From Lunularia cruciata (Eukaryota > Streptophyta > Marchantiopsida > Lunulariales > Lunulariaceae): a DNA stretch of 64,000 nucleotides. The DNA is taken from positions 51,770,001-51,834,000 of the forward strand of contig OX419760.1 in the NCBI GenBank assembly GCA_948567375.1, given 5' to 3'. Each line of letters begins with the position of its first letter. The first letter of the stretch is position 1. The notes beneath the pieces are model-generated. The model was not told where the DNA came from. It searched no databases and was given only the letters and a program-made list of their open reading frames with translations. The position numbers and the translations under genes are program-made. Positions 31,850 through 44,045 of the stretch are shown here, one piece after another.

Positions 31850-33900
31850 TCAAGTATCTAATCAATTGGTCTGTTTTGGCTTGATACCTAGCAATCTTCA
31901 ATAAGAAGGTCTGCATACTTCATTAATTTTTTATCCAAATGCTCCTTCAAGTGCAAGGACAAACTGTTCATGCGATCCTCCTCATAGGCCTGATTCTACA
32001 AGTGCTAGACTTACATCTTCAATTCATGGTGTTTAGTTCTCAAGGCCCACATTGCTTCTTCTTCCTTCAATATCTCCATGTATAGGGCCTAGCTTTCCTC
32101 TAATCAATGTAGTGCTGTCAAATGATCTTCATCCCTTTGTTTCAACTACTTGCTTCATTTGGCCTTATGTTCCTCTAGCACTTGGAGGCTTTTTGCATGC
32201 TTCACTCTTTCTTTTGCTACCTCCTTGCCAAGATGTTTTAGTTGAATTTCCACTTCCATCTAGTACTCTTGCATCTATAGCTCCAACATTACTACTTGGT
32301 CATGTTTCTCTTGCAAGGCACTCCAAGTACTGTCTACTTCTTGGCACTTGCTGCAAAGTTGGTCTTTGACTTCCTTCTTGAACTAATCAAACTCAAGACG
32401 GAGTGCCTTCCAATCCTCTTCAAACCTCTTGGTTTTGGATGCTTGATTATCTCATTTGTTCTCAATAGTGGCACTTCTCCTCTTTAGCTCTTGGTTCTCC
32501 TTCATCAAGGCACTTACCTTCAAAGCCTCTACCTTGTGTAGGTCTTTAGCCTTTGTTGCCTCCTCCTTCACCAAGTTTCTCTAGCCTTCCAAGTGTAAAC
32601 ATGCTTGTGCATGGTCTTGATCAGTGTGATGTAGTCCAATACACCAAAGCACTTGGCCTAGTACTAGGGCATTAATAATTCCATCAAGTGTAGTGCAAGA
32701 CCCACTAAGTAGATGATGAAATTTGAGCCATCCTATACCTGCACCAACTTGGATGTTGTAAGTGCCTCATGCACTTTGATATGCAATTTGGTGCATCCTC
32801 AAGAAGATCTATTAGAATGTCAATTTCCTCCTCTTTTTTGGCATTGTTAGTGATGCAATCTTCCTCCTTTGTATGATCATTGGCCCACTTCTCCTTCTCT
32901 TGGCCAAAGTTCTTGGTGCTTCAAGCACTTTGCCTGATATTGTACTTCTATTGTAACTTCTTCTTCTTCTGGAACTTTGGGACTCAAAGGTGCTTGCTCA
33001 AGCACTATCTCTTCTTCTACAATGTGGTCTTCTTCATCTACAAGGCTCTTGTCCATATTCTGGTCCTGCACTTGGGGAGTAGATTGAGCATCCTCCCAAG
33101 TCTCTTCTCCTTCTTCATTATCTCCTTTGTCATCATTAAGATGGAGGTCAATCCTTGTAGAGTTCCTCCTCCTTGTCTTCATCTGCTTCAACTTCAATAT
33201 CCTCAACTTCATTTTCCAAAGAGGACACTTCAATAGTTTGGGTACTTGCCTTTTACTTCTTGGCTGGAGGAAGAGGTTGCTTCTTTGGAGTGGCATTCTT
33301 CCTCTTTGGAGCCTTGGGCATGACCAATTCTTCATCTATAGAAACAAATTGGCATGTCTCAACAAACTTTGCATCCGCCAATTGGTACTTGGCAATCTGG
33401 GTAGGTTTTTTAGGTTGTTCCTCAAAATAACCTATAGAATAAAAGTGGGAAGCAAGCATCTTCCTCTCTTCCTTTGTTAAGAGGTTCATCCCCATGTAGT
33501 ATTGTACTACAAAAGGAGCAAGATAAGTGGCTCCTCCTTTGACTTCAAATCTTTGTGCATGAGCTTGCACTACTTGTCAAAATTTTGGCCCAATCTGTAG
33601 GTTCTCTTGCATACATACAATCAAAGAACATTGCACTTACCATTGAAGTGGCTTTTAACTCTAGGAGTCAATTCCTTATCTAAAAATTTGGTGTCTATCA
33701 TCAAGGCTCCTATAACCCCAACATCTGGGCCAAGTACCATTTGCCAATGGTCCTTGGTCTAGTTCCATGGATTACCCTGCATACCCCATGAAGTTCTCTT
33801 TCTCTCTTACCTCTTATTTTGTGAATCATGTAGAAGTCTAATAACTCCGAATTCCATAGTAGAAATCCTAATTGCTTGCTTCTAATTACATCTACCCTAT
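31850..33900 (-). pseudogene. Accessory coiled-coil frame of a non-chromovirus Ty3/gypsy element, copy 1
   Basis: Read down the minus strand, the N-terminal part gives FLDKELTPRVKSHFNGKC, then KGGATYLAPFVVQYYMGMNL and LTKEERKMLASHFYSIGYF (33540-33430). A basic patch MPKAPKRKNATPKKQ follows at about 33320-33280, then an acidic stretch (ENEVEDIEVEADEDKEEE), and from about 32620 to 31900 a long coiled coil (RNLVKEEATKAKDLHKVEAL, KVSALMKENQELKRR, FEEDWKALRLEF). Stops and frameshifts break it. The same order recurs at 35500-37430 (minus) and 47880-49430 (plus), which shows it is a repeated element gene rather than a host gene. I do not recognise a named domain. Its function is unknown; the composition suggests a nuclear, self-associating protein. 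Confidence 0.6.
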
Positions 33901-35499
33901 AGTAAATAGCTCATGTGTTCACAACAAGGGATCTAAAGATAGCCTTAGGACCTTCTTGTAAGTGCTAAGAGTGACTATCATGATTCCTACACACAAAAGG
34001 ATGCTATGAGCTAATGTTGTACTATGTTGAGTACTTAAGATTATGCTAAGTGCTACCCTCAGAAGTGACTCTAGCACTCACTACTTCATAGAATTTGCTA
34101 GACCCTACTCAATCTTTTGGGAAGATAAGTCGGATTGCAGAAAGTGCCATTGCAGGCAAGGCACTTCACCCAAATTTATACACCCAAATCATGGTCATTC
34201 TTTAGCACTTTGGTGGTTATAGAATAGGTAGTCACTTGTTGTTATGTAGACAAAGGTCTTGCATGTTGTCCTTGAGCAAATTCACTCTCTCATGTGCTGA
34301 AAAAAATCCATTTGCCAAGCACTTTCTCCAACACTACACATGCACACCAAGTGCCAATGGTTATCTTGTAGGTAATGGCCCTTGGTGGCAAGTGCCATTA
34401 GTGGCAAATTCAAATTGTGGCAGCACTTCCCTCTGAGTGCCAAGGTTGCACTTGGCACTTGGGCATGTATGCCTCACCTACTTGCACTCTGATTGTTGCA
34501 ACTCATGCAAGCACTCCAAGTGTTATTCCATCCTCAAGCACTTGGGATCAATCTACAACTTTTTGAGTGCTTCTTGTGACAACCCAACAATTATCACTTT
34601 TGTGGTAATCAAGTAAATAAAGTTTGTTCACTCAGAGTTACGAGTCAAAAATGGTCAAATACAAAGTAAACAATAACAATGTATTTCTTCTTGAGTTCTT
34701 CTTTAGTCTCTCAAGTAGAAACTACACCCAAAAGAGAGTAATAAGCACTAACTTGCACTCTCATCACAAATTAACCACTCTCATAATCACAACTCCATCA
34801 AATCTTTCCAAAAAAAATTGATTGTGATGATTCAGATTCTCTTGAAGATGACTAATTCACTACAAAACAACTTTGCTTCATAAGTGCATTTCACCCATCC
34901 ATTGAAGGCACAACTTCCTCGGTCAAAATTGCTTCACATCAAATTCACGCTACACTTGCAAATGCAAAATACTACAAACATTATAGTTCCTCTCAGATCT
35001 GTCAAGGCATTGCTTCAATTACACTTCACTCAAGATCAAATACATAGAATGAAGATCAGTGCTACAAAATCCAACATCCAACAAGCTCACTGACTTGCAC
35101 TTTGAAATTCTCCTAACACTCACAATTGCACACACAAGATTGAAACTTGGAATTAAGCTTAAATGACAAGCACTGATATTCAACACTTTGCTTTATTTAT
35201 CTTTAAAAATAAAAATACTAAACAACAACATACTACAAATTTTTCCTTTAAATAGGTAAAGCACTTTGATAGTTAACTAGCTAAAGTACCAATCTATAAC
35301 TAACTTTGCACTTCTTCATATCTGCCTCTTCAAATCTCAAAGTGGTTCTTACTTTGATTTGATGTCAACCTTGACTTTGGCTTCCAGACCCGAGGTAAGT
35401 TGACAAATTTCCCTTTCTTCCTCCGGGCCTATCTAATACGATTAAATCTTCTATCATTTCTTCTACTTCTTCACTATGAACTGCAATTGAGGTCATGGA
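33901..35499. other. Mosaic region with fragment of a dispersed repeat
   Basis: About 34485-34595 aligns with 43598-43735 (shared words GCACTCCAAGTG, CCTCAAG(C/T)ACT, TGAGTGCTTCT). It may be LTR or untranslated sequence of the non-chromovirus group. The remainder shows nothing recognised. Confidence 0.4.
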
Positions 35500-37430
35500 A
35501 ATATATCTTCATTTTTATCTTCCAACCCACTCTTCTCTAATATCTTAGGTAACTCATCCAAAGACACCTCCACTTCTACCTTTGCTGCTTTGGATCGGAT
35601 ATTCTTCTTTGTCTTACTCTAAATTTCATCTAACTCCTTCCTTGATAAATCTAATCTGAGGCAAACATTCCTCCTACTTTCTTCCTATCTTCTCTCTCCC
35701 TTAGACTAATCAATAACCTATTCAAATTTACATCCTTTGCTTTCTTCTTCCTCATCTCATGCACTATCAATTTCAATTGGTGCAGTCTTGCTTCCTCCAA
35801 CTGAACTTTAGATACCATACTAAGCATTGTCTTCACTCTCACTACTAGTTCCTCACTATCTTTGGCCTAGGTATCTTTAGTTTTTCTCTTTCAACTTGCA
35901 ACTCCTCCCTATATATCTTCACCTTGTCTTCCAACTTGACTTTCAATGCTTCCTTCTCCTTCACATTTTGTCTGAGTTGTGCTTCCATTCCTCTAATTAA
36001 ATCTTGCAATCTTTCCTCTTCCTAACTTTGTACAGTCAATTCTCTTTGCTAGGCTTGATCTTTCTTTATCACACTCATTTTCAAGCTATCCAACTCTTGT
36101 CCCATTGTTTATACCTTCAAATGAATAACTTCTACTTGAGCGTCATGCACTTCCGCCCTTAATGTCTCAATCTTTGCCATCTGCTCCCTTTGATCTTCAT
36201 CCTGCTTTCCCATTGCTTTGCTTCTCTTCACAAAGTCTTCTATCAAGCTATCAAATTCCTTTTTCCTTAGTTGTGCCTCAGCCCAAATTTCTTTGACTTC
36301 CTTTTCTCCTTGGATTAAACTCCTTCTCAATTCCAAACTTTCTTTACTCATATATTTTACTACTCTCAATTCATCCTTCAACTCTGAATGACTTCCCTTC
36401 AACTCTTCTCTTTTCTTCTTCAATTGCAATAACAATGGACAAACAATCTTTGACAAGTATTCCACCCCATCAAAGTCTCTTATAGTTTCTTGATCTTCAG
36501 GCTCTACCTCCTTCATCACTTCTTCTACTTGATCTTTACTCTAAAGTCTTGATCTTCTTACCCTCAAAGGCATTTCATTTGAGCTTTCTCTCCCTTTGTC
36601 TATTAGACTTGCTTTACTTGGTTCTGCAATTGCAGTCTGCGCACTTCTCTTTGATCTCACCCCTTTCTGAAACCCCAACTTTGGTTCAGCTTCTTTGGTT
36701 TCTTCAATCTCTATTTGTGGCAATTCTAGACATGGAATATCTCCTCCTCCCATGCGGTCAATCATGGCATGGAACTCCTAATCTTCTTCATCAACATCAT
36801 TTTCTCCTTGTTGTTGAACTTTAGGATCATCATCGCTTCCACTACTTGAATCTTCACTTTGTAGCATGAGATCTAGTTCTTCCTCTCCGCCTAAGTCTTT
36901 TGACTTATACTTGGCTTCTCCTTTTGATTCTTCTGCCCCCGATGACTCACCAATCACTACCATATCATGCTCTGGGTTCACTTTCCTTGTCTTTTTGGGC
37001 TGAACTGGTGAAACCATCTCCTTGAGATGACTCTAGTTCTTTGTTTTTGGAATACTCACCGCTACCTTTGTGTTTTGGCCCATTCTTGCATAATGCTCAT
37101 CACTACTTTGGATATATCGAATGTTCTGCTACTCCTCCTCATCCACTTCTTTTTGTAAATCCAGATGAAAGTGAGACACCATCTTCTTCCACTCTACCTC
37201 CTTCATCAGATTCAACCCAAAGTAGAAGCGTGTTGCAAACTGCACCAAATAGCATGGAGCTGCTCAATCTCTCCAACTCCACACCATTTGCCGTGTTTGC
37301 TGGTGATAACACTTTGCAAAATTCATTGGTGCTCCTGAAAACATCTGGTGGAAGAATACTACCTAGTGCTTCATCAAGTACGTGGTTTGATTTTGCTTGA
37401 AGAGCACCATCATTGCCCCAACAATACTTC
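35500..37430 (-). pseudogene. Accessory coiled-coil frame of a non-chromovirus Ty3/gypsy element, copy 2
   Basis: On the minus strand the N-terminal part reads YLVQFATRFYFGLNLMKEV, EWKKMVSHFHLDLQKE (about 37235-37155), alignable with copy 1. PVQPKKTRKVNPEHD follows, an SV40-type basic patch (about 37010-36965), then an acidic run ending SEDSSSGSDDDPKVQQQ. The coiled coil occupies 36519-36109 and continues with stops to about 35650 (LQLKKKREELKGSHSEL, LIQGEKEVKEIWAEAQLRKK, IETLRAEVHDAQVEVIHL). It is the best preserved copy: three successive open segments in one frame (37017-36778, 36765-36541, 36519-36109) are separated by single stops. The function is not known. Context is retroelement wreckage on both sides. 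Confidence 0.62.
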
Positions 37431-38687
37431 CCCTTACCGGGTCTATAATACCCATTTGTGCATGTGTGTGGTATTGTGATATTTAGTTTGGTATTACAAG
37501 TACTTGAGAGATATTATTTATATAGAGATAAAGAATGGTTCTACAATAGTCATGATTAGCTAAAGATAGTCATAGCTAAAACAGAGAGGACCTTAGTTTA
37601 GAGGAAGTGGAAAAGATGAGCATCACTATTTTGGATTCTAACGTATTGACTTGGTTATTCCTAGGTGTTTTGTCATGCCAGTTGTAGTGTTGCATCTAGA
37701 TTGCTCGGACACTAGAGTTGCAGTGATAGTAGTTTGAGGTATTTCAGCAATTTCCCATAGACTACTTTCTGACAATCAGATTTCATGTTTGGGGTACTGA
37801 CTTCATGGTGAGGCCCACCGTCACTTTGCATTATTTGCACCGGCAAGTGTGCCATCAAGTGTGCCATCAGTGGGACCATTAGGGTTTCACACCTAGCTCA
37901 AGTCCAAGGGTATACTTTTGAAGTGCAGCTCTAGAGAGCTCACTTCTCTAATGTTGAGTCTTCGAGTTCTTGGCTATGGTGGATAGGGGCCGGTGAGCAT
38001 CACCTGGATTCTCTTAGCTAGAGTAGGTATGGCTTGAGTGTAATCAATGCCCAGTTGTTGGCAGTTTATAGAGTGACAGATCAAGTACTAATATGAGTTG
38101 AGTTGATTTGAGAGTGGTAAATGATCTAATTATTGTGGCACTTTAGAGTCTATGTATGACTTATGTATGAGTTGTGCTTCTATAGTGTATGATGTTGACA
38201 GCGATGTATATACACAAGACAATGAGGAAAGAGTTGAGAACTCTTGTGCTCACAAGCCTTTTTGTTTTGGATTCTTCTATAGTCCAAGGATAGCCCATGT
38301 GAATGAATCCTTGACTTAGTGGTTAGGTCAAGATAAGACCACATGCTTAGGAGAATATTCCCATGAGTATGGATGTTCCTTTAAATTTTTGACTTTATTT
38401 GACTTTTAGCCAAGTTACTTCAATAATTAGTAACTTTGATGCATAACTATTTCACAACTATATAAACTAAGAGTGAGGAGGTACTCATCATCCTTTCATT
38501 TGCAACTATCTCTCTCATTGAGTTCTCTAGTGAGCAATGGTTTGAGTCTTGGAGTATTAGCCTTGGAGGATTATGATGGAGTTGGGGTTCTTTGCCTTCT
38601 TAGTCCAGGTGCACTACCATAATAGCCTTCAGAGGTTCATCCTAAGTGAGAGACAGGCTGGCCCATAGGTCTCAATAAGTATTGACC
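37431..38687. other. Non-coding block, possibly a solo LTR of another family
   Basis: No coding sense on either strand. It has LTR-like traits on the plus strand: a TATATAAACTAAG box at about 38459, then CTCTCTCATTGAG and a stretch resembling the 3' end of plant LTRs, with flanking retroelement coding on both sides. I could not define TG/CA ends or a target duplication, and no second copy exists in the window. Confidence 0.3.
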
Positions 38688-39640
38688 TTATATCCATTCT
38701 TCATATGTAGCACTGAAGGAATTGCGGATTTCTGTAGTCTCCTCTACAAACTCTCCCTTCTTGAGGAATGTAGCCCCGGTTTCCTCACTAGCCTCTCTCC
38801 CCAGAACCAATCTCCAATCTGACTCTATCCATCCAGCCGGATTGCCTCTCTTCCCTTTTTCCTTTGGGTCCTCCTCACCATCGCTCATAGCTACTTTTGC
38901 CATGAACCCTAGAAAACTCAAGTTCTAACTCCAGGGCAGAAAAGTGATCCAAAGTCTACTCAAGACTTTGATCGTTGCTATCATATCTAACCTCCAAATC
39001 ATAGGATGTCTTGTTGTGAGTGAGGAACTCTTCTTCTTGCTCTTCATTGGCATTTGCAATCTCTTACTCAGAGTAGATGGAAAAGGATCCTCCCATCTCC
39101 CGGATGCAAAATCCTCACTCCCTTTGGATCTTTGAAAATTGAACTCTCACTTGACTTTGTAATCCGCATTACTTTGGGACACCTACTCAAAGGCACATGA
39201 TACTTGCTTGACACCTTGAAGATTCCTTGACCAAGTATTCACCTTATAGTTACAATGTGCAGTCATTCCTTAGTCACTCTTCACTTACAAATCATGCTAT
39301 CCGAGTGGATTACTCTTGTTGCTCTTAGCTCTTCTCTTGCTCAACATTCAGCCATTTCTTTGATTGTATGTTCTTGATTGGCACACCCAAAGAAAAGTTA
39401 TATAGGGTCCTTGCATCAGGTTGATCACCCCAAGGCAAAGCTTTCCTACTTTGTGTTTAACCTATGCCCAGTCTGATCTGAGTTCCACTCTCCTAACCCA
39501 AAGTATGCTTCTTTAGGTCTAACACAAAGACACAATTCTTCTCCTTTCTTCTGCCATTTGGCTTCAATTTGACTTTGACTATACACTTATTCTTCAAAAT
39601 ATAACAAAACCAAAAATTGTGTGTACCACACTTCTCATCG
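38688..39640 (-). pseudogene. Gag fragment of a non-chromovirus Ty3/gypsy element (E2)
   Basis: Minus-strand translation gives DEKCGTHNFWFCYILKNKC, then CVFVLDLKKHTLG, then TLYNFSLGVPIKNIQSKKW, and finally LKFLGFMAKVAMSDGEED. The same order occurs in element D gag (DLYLCGSHIFCFFLILRKNC; WCKPKVDLGSKL; FPWVLPIKKAHGKK; LNFLEFMAEIAKEE at 58965-59670). This places the fragment as the 3' part of gag. The zinc knuckles seen in D at 59890-60285 are missing here, so the copy is truncated at its 3' side. Confidence 0.6.
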
Positions 39641-39654
39641 CTTATATGACATAG

Positions 39655-39905
39655 CTTTGCTTGCCATCATGATACTTGGCAATGGAGCTCATGTGGCTTC
39701 CAAATTCCTTCTTCCTATCAACACTCAGGATTATCCTTCATCACTCCAAGTGCTTCTCCCATTCTAGCTTATCAAGGACACTCTTGTGAGTACCTCTCCA
39801 TTTGGGGCACTTCTCCCACTATTTTATCATATGCTTTGATTTTCTTAGCACTTAAGCCTGATATGATCAATAAAAGCAAATTTTTAGGAAATGGGAGCAC
39901 CACAT
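39655..39905. repeat. Repeat shared with 43735-44045, copy 1
   Basis: Aligns with 43735-44045 through CCAAATTCCTTCTTCCTAT, CACTCCAAGTGCTTCTCCC and ATATGATCAATAAAAG. It lies between the integrase tail of E1 and the gag fragment E2, and may be the 3' LTR or leader of this element group. Confidence 0.7.
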
Positions 39906-39984
39906 AATCCCTCTCCCAGATGTAAGCATCCCTACAAACACAAGGGACTTATTACAATCACTTAGGCAAAGTACTTTTGTACTT

Positions 39985-41150
39985 GCCATCCATTCACTTG
40001 AGTTGCAAACAAGTTACCTTCCAGATCTTCAAGTTGAAGCAATCCATTGTCATAGCGTTGATCCACCTTGTATGGTCCCATCCATATGAGATGGAGTTTT
40101 CCTAGAAAGAACCTATGTTGGCTATCATACAATAGCACCAAGTCCCCTTCTACAACCTGAACAAGTTTGATCCTCTTTTCATAGTATTCCTTCCTTTATT
40201 GTTGCTTCTCCTTTGTACATTGGTTCAAGTCCTCCCTTTGTTCCTCCATATACAAGTGTTGAAGTCAAAATTCTTGACTATCTTTTATAGACATGTGGTC
40301 TACAGAGTGTTTGGTAAGTAAGTACTTTGAATTCTACTGGCATGGTGGGATGCAAGCCATCAATTCAACACTATAGTGTCTGCTTGGTGGTAATCTTCTA
40401 TGCAGTGTGGCATGCCCATAGTGCAGCAATTAGCTTGGTATCCCAATCATAAGCATAGTTAACAATGACCTTGTTAAGAATCTTAGAAAATAGCTTATTG
40501 GCCTTCTATGTCAACCTATTCTCTTTTGGATTGTAAGGAGTGGTCTTCCTATGCTTAATTTGAAAATACTTTGTGAGAGACTCTATCAAGCTATTTAGGA
40601 AATGCAGTCCTCTATCATTGACTAACTCCAAGGGACAACTATACCAAGAGATGATATTGCAAAAGAAAAATTTAGCCATTATGTTAGCATCATCCTTCCA
40701 AGTAGCTATCGCCTCTACAATCTTCATGGCATAATCAATACAAACTAAGATGTACCTCTTTTTGGTTACTTTTGTGATGGGCTGGATTGGTCCAACAAAG
40801 TCTATCCCCTACTTCTCAAATGGTGCTATGGCAAGATAGGATGTAGCAGCCATTGTGTCAATGGAGTAGGTCTTCCAATCCTTCGACACACATATCACCC
40901 TTGTGGTGTAGTCATATTTGGTTGACAATATCTTCTTCATAGTGTTCTTCAATGCAAAGTGCCCTCCTACAACTTTCAAGTGAATTGCTTGTATTACTCC
41001 TCCAACTTTTGAGGCTTCTAGACAACACCAAAGTATTTTTTTTGGCCCCAACTTGAACAACAAGTGTCCCCTTGATCTGATACGGTCCCATCTTGTGCAA
41101 GAATATTGCACATTGCTTTGGATCCATCACCAAAGGGCACTGCAAGTTGT
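39985..41150 (-). pseudogene. Integrase of non-chromovirus element E1, decayed
   Basis: Reading down the minus strand: zinc-domain remnant around 41145-40870; VGPIQPITKVTKKRYILVCIDYAMKIVEAIAT (first Asp in the ID block); PLELVNDRGLHFLNSLIES with the second Asp present as NDR; PYNPKENRLT, where the third Glu region is altered; then NKVIVNYAYDWDTK. The tail, about 40180-39985, reads GKLHLIWMGPYKV and NGLLQLEDLEG, typical for Tat/Athila-type integrases, with no chromodomain after it. Stops and frame changes are present. Confidence 0.82.
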
Positions 41151-41184
41151 GCAGATATTGATACTCCTCTAAGTACCTTGTTAC

Positions 41185-41868
41185 TTAGTCTACTATGATA
41201 TGAAACAGCTTTTCATCAAGAAACTCATCTCCTACATCTTCAATCTGGTCTTGAGTTCTGAGCATGGAGAGGAAATCAGCGTTACCATGTTGCACTCCTT
41301 TACAGACCTGCACAATGTTAGTGAATTTTTGCAAGAGGAGTATCCATCTTGCAATGCACCTATAAAGGTCAGCCTTCTTCACTAGGTATTGTAGTAAACA
41401 ATGATCTGCATGAAATAAAAACTTGTAACCTAGCAACTAGTGGTGAAATGTTTTCATGCATACACCATTCAGTGGCCTCTCTTTGGCTAGTAGCATACTT
41501 TTTCTCAACATCTGATAGTTGTCTACTTGCAATGTAAATTGGAAAATCTTTCTTATTATTGTCCTTTTGACTAAGAACTACTCCTATTGCTGTTGAACAT
41601 GTATCTACATACATATGAAATAAGCTATCCCAATCAGGAGCTTGTATGACAGGCACTTCTATTAACTTGGCCTTCATTACTACAAAGGCTTGCACTTGTT
41701 GTGTTAACAACACATGCTCTTTTGATTTCTTCAGTAGTTTGGTGACTACCAAAGCATATTGTGCTATTAACCTCTTGTAGTAACCTACAAGTCCCAAGAA
41801 GGCCCAAAGTTCTCTAAAGTTCCTTGGTGCTTCCAAAGCCTAGATCTTTTTGATCTTTTTGACATCTA
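41185..41868 (-). pseudogene. RNase H of element E1, decayed
   Basis: A 155-codon open segment reads NFRELWAFLGLVGYYKRLIA, ALVVTKLLKKS, VIQAPDWDSLFHMYVDTCST, AIGVVLSQKD, DFPIYIASRQLSDVEKKYAT and TEWCMHENISPL. The VDTC block holds the first catalytic Asp. After a frame change it continues with LGYKFLFHADHCLLQYL (41436-41386), where HADH contains the TDH-equivalent Asp, and ends with GNADFLSMLRTQD. It connects RT (higher coordinates) to the integrase. Confidence 0.88.
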
Positions 41869-42693
41869 CCTCCACACCTCTACTTGATACTTTGTGTCTG
41901 ATGAGTATCCCTTCACTCATGGCAAATTAGTACTTCTTAAGGTGTAAGAATAGTCTAGTGGATTGGCAATGTTCTATCCAATGTTTTCCTCAAGAAGGAG
42001 AGATGTTCCTCTTGCTTTCTAGAAACACAAAAATTGTCTATGAAGATTTCCATAAACTTGCACATGTAATCCTTGAAGTTAGCTATCATCATGCTTTGAA
42101 AGGTTGCAAGTGCATTGTGTAACCCAAATGGCATTCTATTTTAAGCATAGGTGCCCCAATTGGTAATGAAGGTAGTCTTATTCCTATCTTCCTCTTGAAT
42201 GATCACTTTGTTGTATACAAGAAACTATAGCACTCATGGCTTGCAACTTGATCTAAGATTGTGTCAATGAAGGGTAGAGGATGGTGATCCTTCTTTGTAA
42301 TTGCATTTCAACTTCCTAAAATCTTGAGAAACTCAAATCTTTTATATCTTTTTCTTAGGCACCACCACAATGTGAGACACCCATTTGCTATTAAGCATAA
42401 GGAAGATTATGCCAACTCAGAGGTACTTATCTATTTCATCCTTCACTAGGAGTGAGTACTTGGGGTTGAGTTAATATTGGTATTGTTTGACTGGCACTGC
42501 ACCTTCTTTTAGATCAATGCAATGTTCACCAAACTAACATGGTATGTCAAGCATTTGCTCAATTTTCTAGGCAAAGACATCATGATACTCTTGGAACCGT
42601 GCCACATACCCTTCATGTTCTTCCTATGACACACACTTGAAGAGCTTCAAGGCCTTCCCTTCTGCTATCAAAACCTCTTGACAATCATATGGG
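41869..42693 (-). pseudogene. Reverse transcriptase of element E1, decayed
   Basis: Minus-strand blocks in order: CQEVLIAEGKALKLFKC, RFQEYHDVFA, HCIDLKEGAVPVKQYQY, WVSHIVVVPKK, EEDRNKTTFITNWGTYA, NRMPFGLHNALATFQSMM, CKFMEIFIDNFCV. The active-site motif reads FIDN, so the second Asp is lost (element D keeps FIDD at the same place). The upstream protease side is cut by the solo LTR at 42694. Lineage words such as FKDYMCKFMEIFID and GVEVDVKKI point to the Tat/Athila side of Ty3/gypsy rather than chromoviruses. Confidence 0.85.
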
Positions 42694-43449
42694 TGTAATT
42701 ATCCAAGGATAGGAGACCTGAAGAGAAACACACCATGAGAAACATACAATTTCACACTCAAACCTGCGATGCCCCAAAGGAGCACCTTCTCTTTATTATA
42801 TAGCCAAAGAGGATCTCCTCCAAGGAAGCTCCACCATAGGATTAGGCACATAGATGGGTGACATGTCAGTAACCTCCACCCTTGGATTACTCACCTGGAT
42901 GGGTGACATGTTGGTCTTGGTCCTATCTGGTGGGTCAAACAAGCTTTGACTAGAGGGAATCTTTTAGGGAATCTTCTTGTATGAATCTCATAATCATGTG
43001 GATGAGATACCATTGGAAAGCTCTCAACAAGACAAAGCAAGGGGAGTTAAGGCTAGCCTATCCACTATTGGGGGGGGGGGGGAATTGCACATTTTTGAGG
43101 CCTAATTCATCCGTTTAGGCCTCCAAAATTGCATTCAAAGATTTCAAGCATATTATGGTTCCTACTCTTTTAGTAGAAGTCCCTTTTTGGTGGTACCTCT
43201 TTTTGATCTATTTAGTCTATCATGTGTAACATCCTTCTAGATGTTACCAAACTAATTGTCACCTTTAAATCATATGTTTAGTTGTTGGTTCTAAGGTTTT
43301 CAAGTCTATTTTGGTTTCTACCCTATTAGTGGAAGTACACTTTTGGTGCTACTTCTATCTGATCTCTTTTTTCAATCATGTATAACAACATTCCAGGTTA
43401 CCAAACCAAATTTCACATCTAGATCATATGGCTAGCTCTTGGTATTACA
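42694..43449 (-). repeat. Solo LTR of the A/C family, minus strand, with internal duplication
   Basis: The right edge GCTCTTGGTATTACA is the reverse complement of the A-family LTR start (TGTAATACCAA), and the left edge TGTAATTATCCAAGGATAGGAGACC is the reverse complement of its end. At 756 bp it is longer than the other copies (549-623 bp) because its first 155 bp are present twice (43138-43292 and 43293-43447). A run of 13 G lies at 43070-43082. No internal element sequence is attached. Flanking 5-mers do not match. Confidence 0.88.
43138..43447 (-). repeat. About 155-bp tandem duplication of the LTR start
   Basis: TTTTCAAG(T)CTATT-type left ends at 43145 and 43301, GTACC/GTGCTACCTCT, and TTGGTTCT/TTGGTATT right ends at 43287 and 43441 show two consecutive, diverged copies of the LTR 5' end. 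Confidence 0.82.
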
Positions 43450-44045
43450 CCAGGTTGACAATGTTATCCACATGGTTGACTTGACTCATTCTGATTAATG
43501 GCAAACTTTTCCTCTTCCTTCTTTGTGTGTAGGCTGCACTCAACCTCTTCTTTGATCTCATAGCACTCTAAGTAGTGCACTTCAACATTCTCCTCTAAGT
43601 GTTGCAACTCCTATAGGCACTCCAAGTGGTCCCATAGCACTTTAAATGCTATTCAAACGCTATATCCTCAAGTACTCGGGGTCATTCTACACTTCTTTGA
43701 GTGCTTCTCATCTCTTGTGTGACAAAAATTTGCTTGTCACCTTGATACTTGGCCATGAAGCTGATATGACCTCCAAATTCCTTCTTCCTATTAGCACTTA
43801 GGATTATCCTACATCACTCCAAGTATCTAAACATCTTGCAAGTAGGCTGGTTTGCAAGTACTCGAGATTATTCTACATCACTCCAAGTGCTTCTCCCATT
43901 CTAGCTTGTCAAGGTCACTCCTCCAAGTACCTCTCTATCTGAGACACTTATCCCAATAATTTTATCATTTTCCATAGTTCTCTCAGCATGTAAGCCTAAT
44001 ATGATCAATAAAAGTAATTTTTTAGGAAATAAAAGCACCAATTTG
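43450..44045 (-). repeat. Repeat shared with 39655-39905 and 34485-34595, with short pre-RT coding remnant
   Basis: 43735-44045 repeats 39655-39905, and 43598-43735 repeats 34485-34595. Inside, GATTAT(C/T)CTACATCACTCCAAGT occurs twice, 67 bp apart. At 43600-43460 the minus strand reads NVEVHYLECYEIKEEVE, similar to LECYKVEVKDKD in element D just before its RT. Gag and protease that should lie here are absent, so the element was rearranged or deleted. Confidence 0.6.

Noticed and set aside
32052-33480. Several plus-strand frames of 100-118 codons
   Set aside because: They are shadows of the minus-strand accessory frame; their Leu/Phe/Ser-rich composition is the complement of Lys/Glu-rich coiled coil.
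37041-37400. 119-codon plus-strand frame rich in Ser and Pro
   Set aside because: It is opposite the accessory coiled-coil frame, whose N-terminal block aligns with two other copies, so the minus strand is the better reading.
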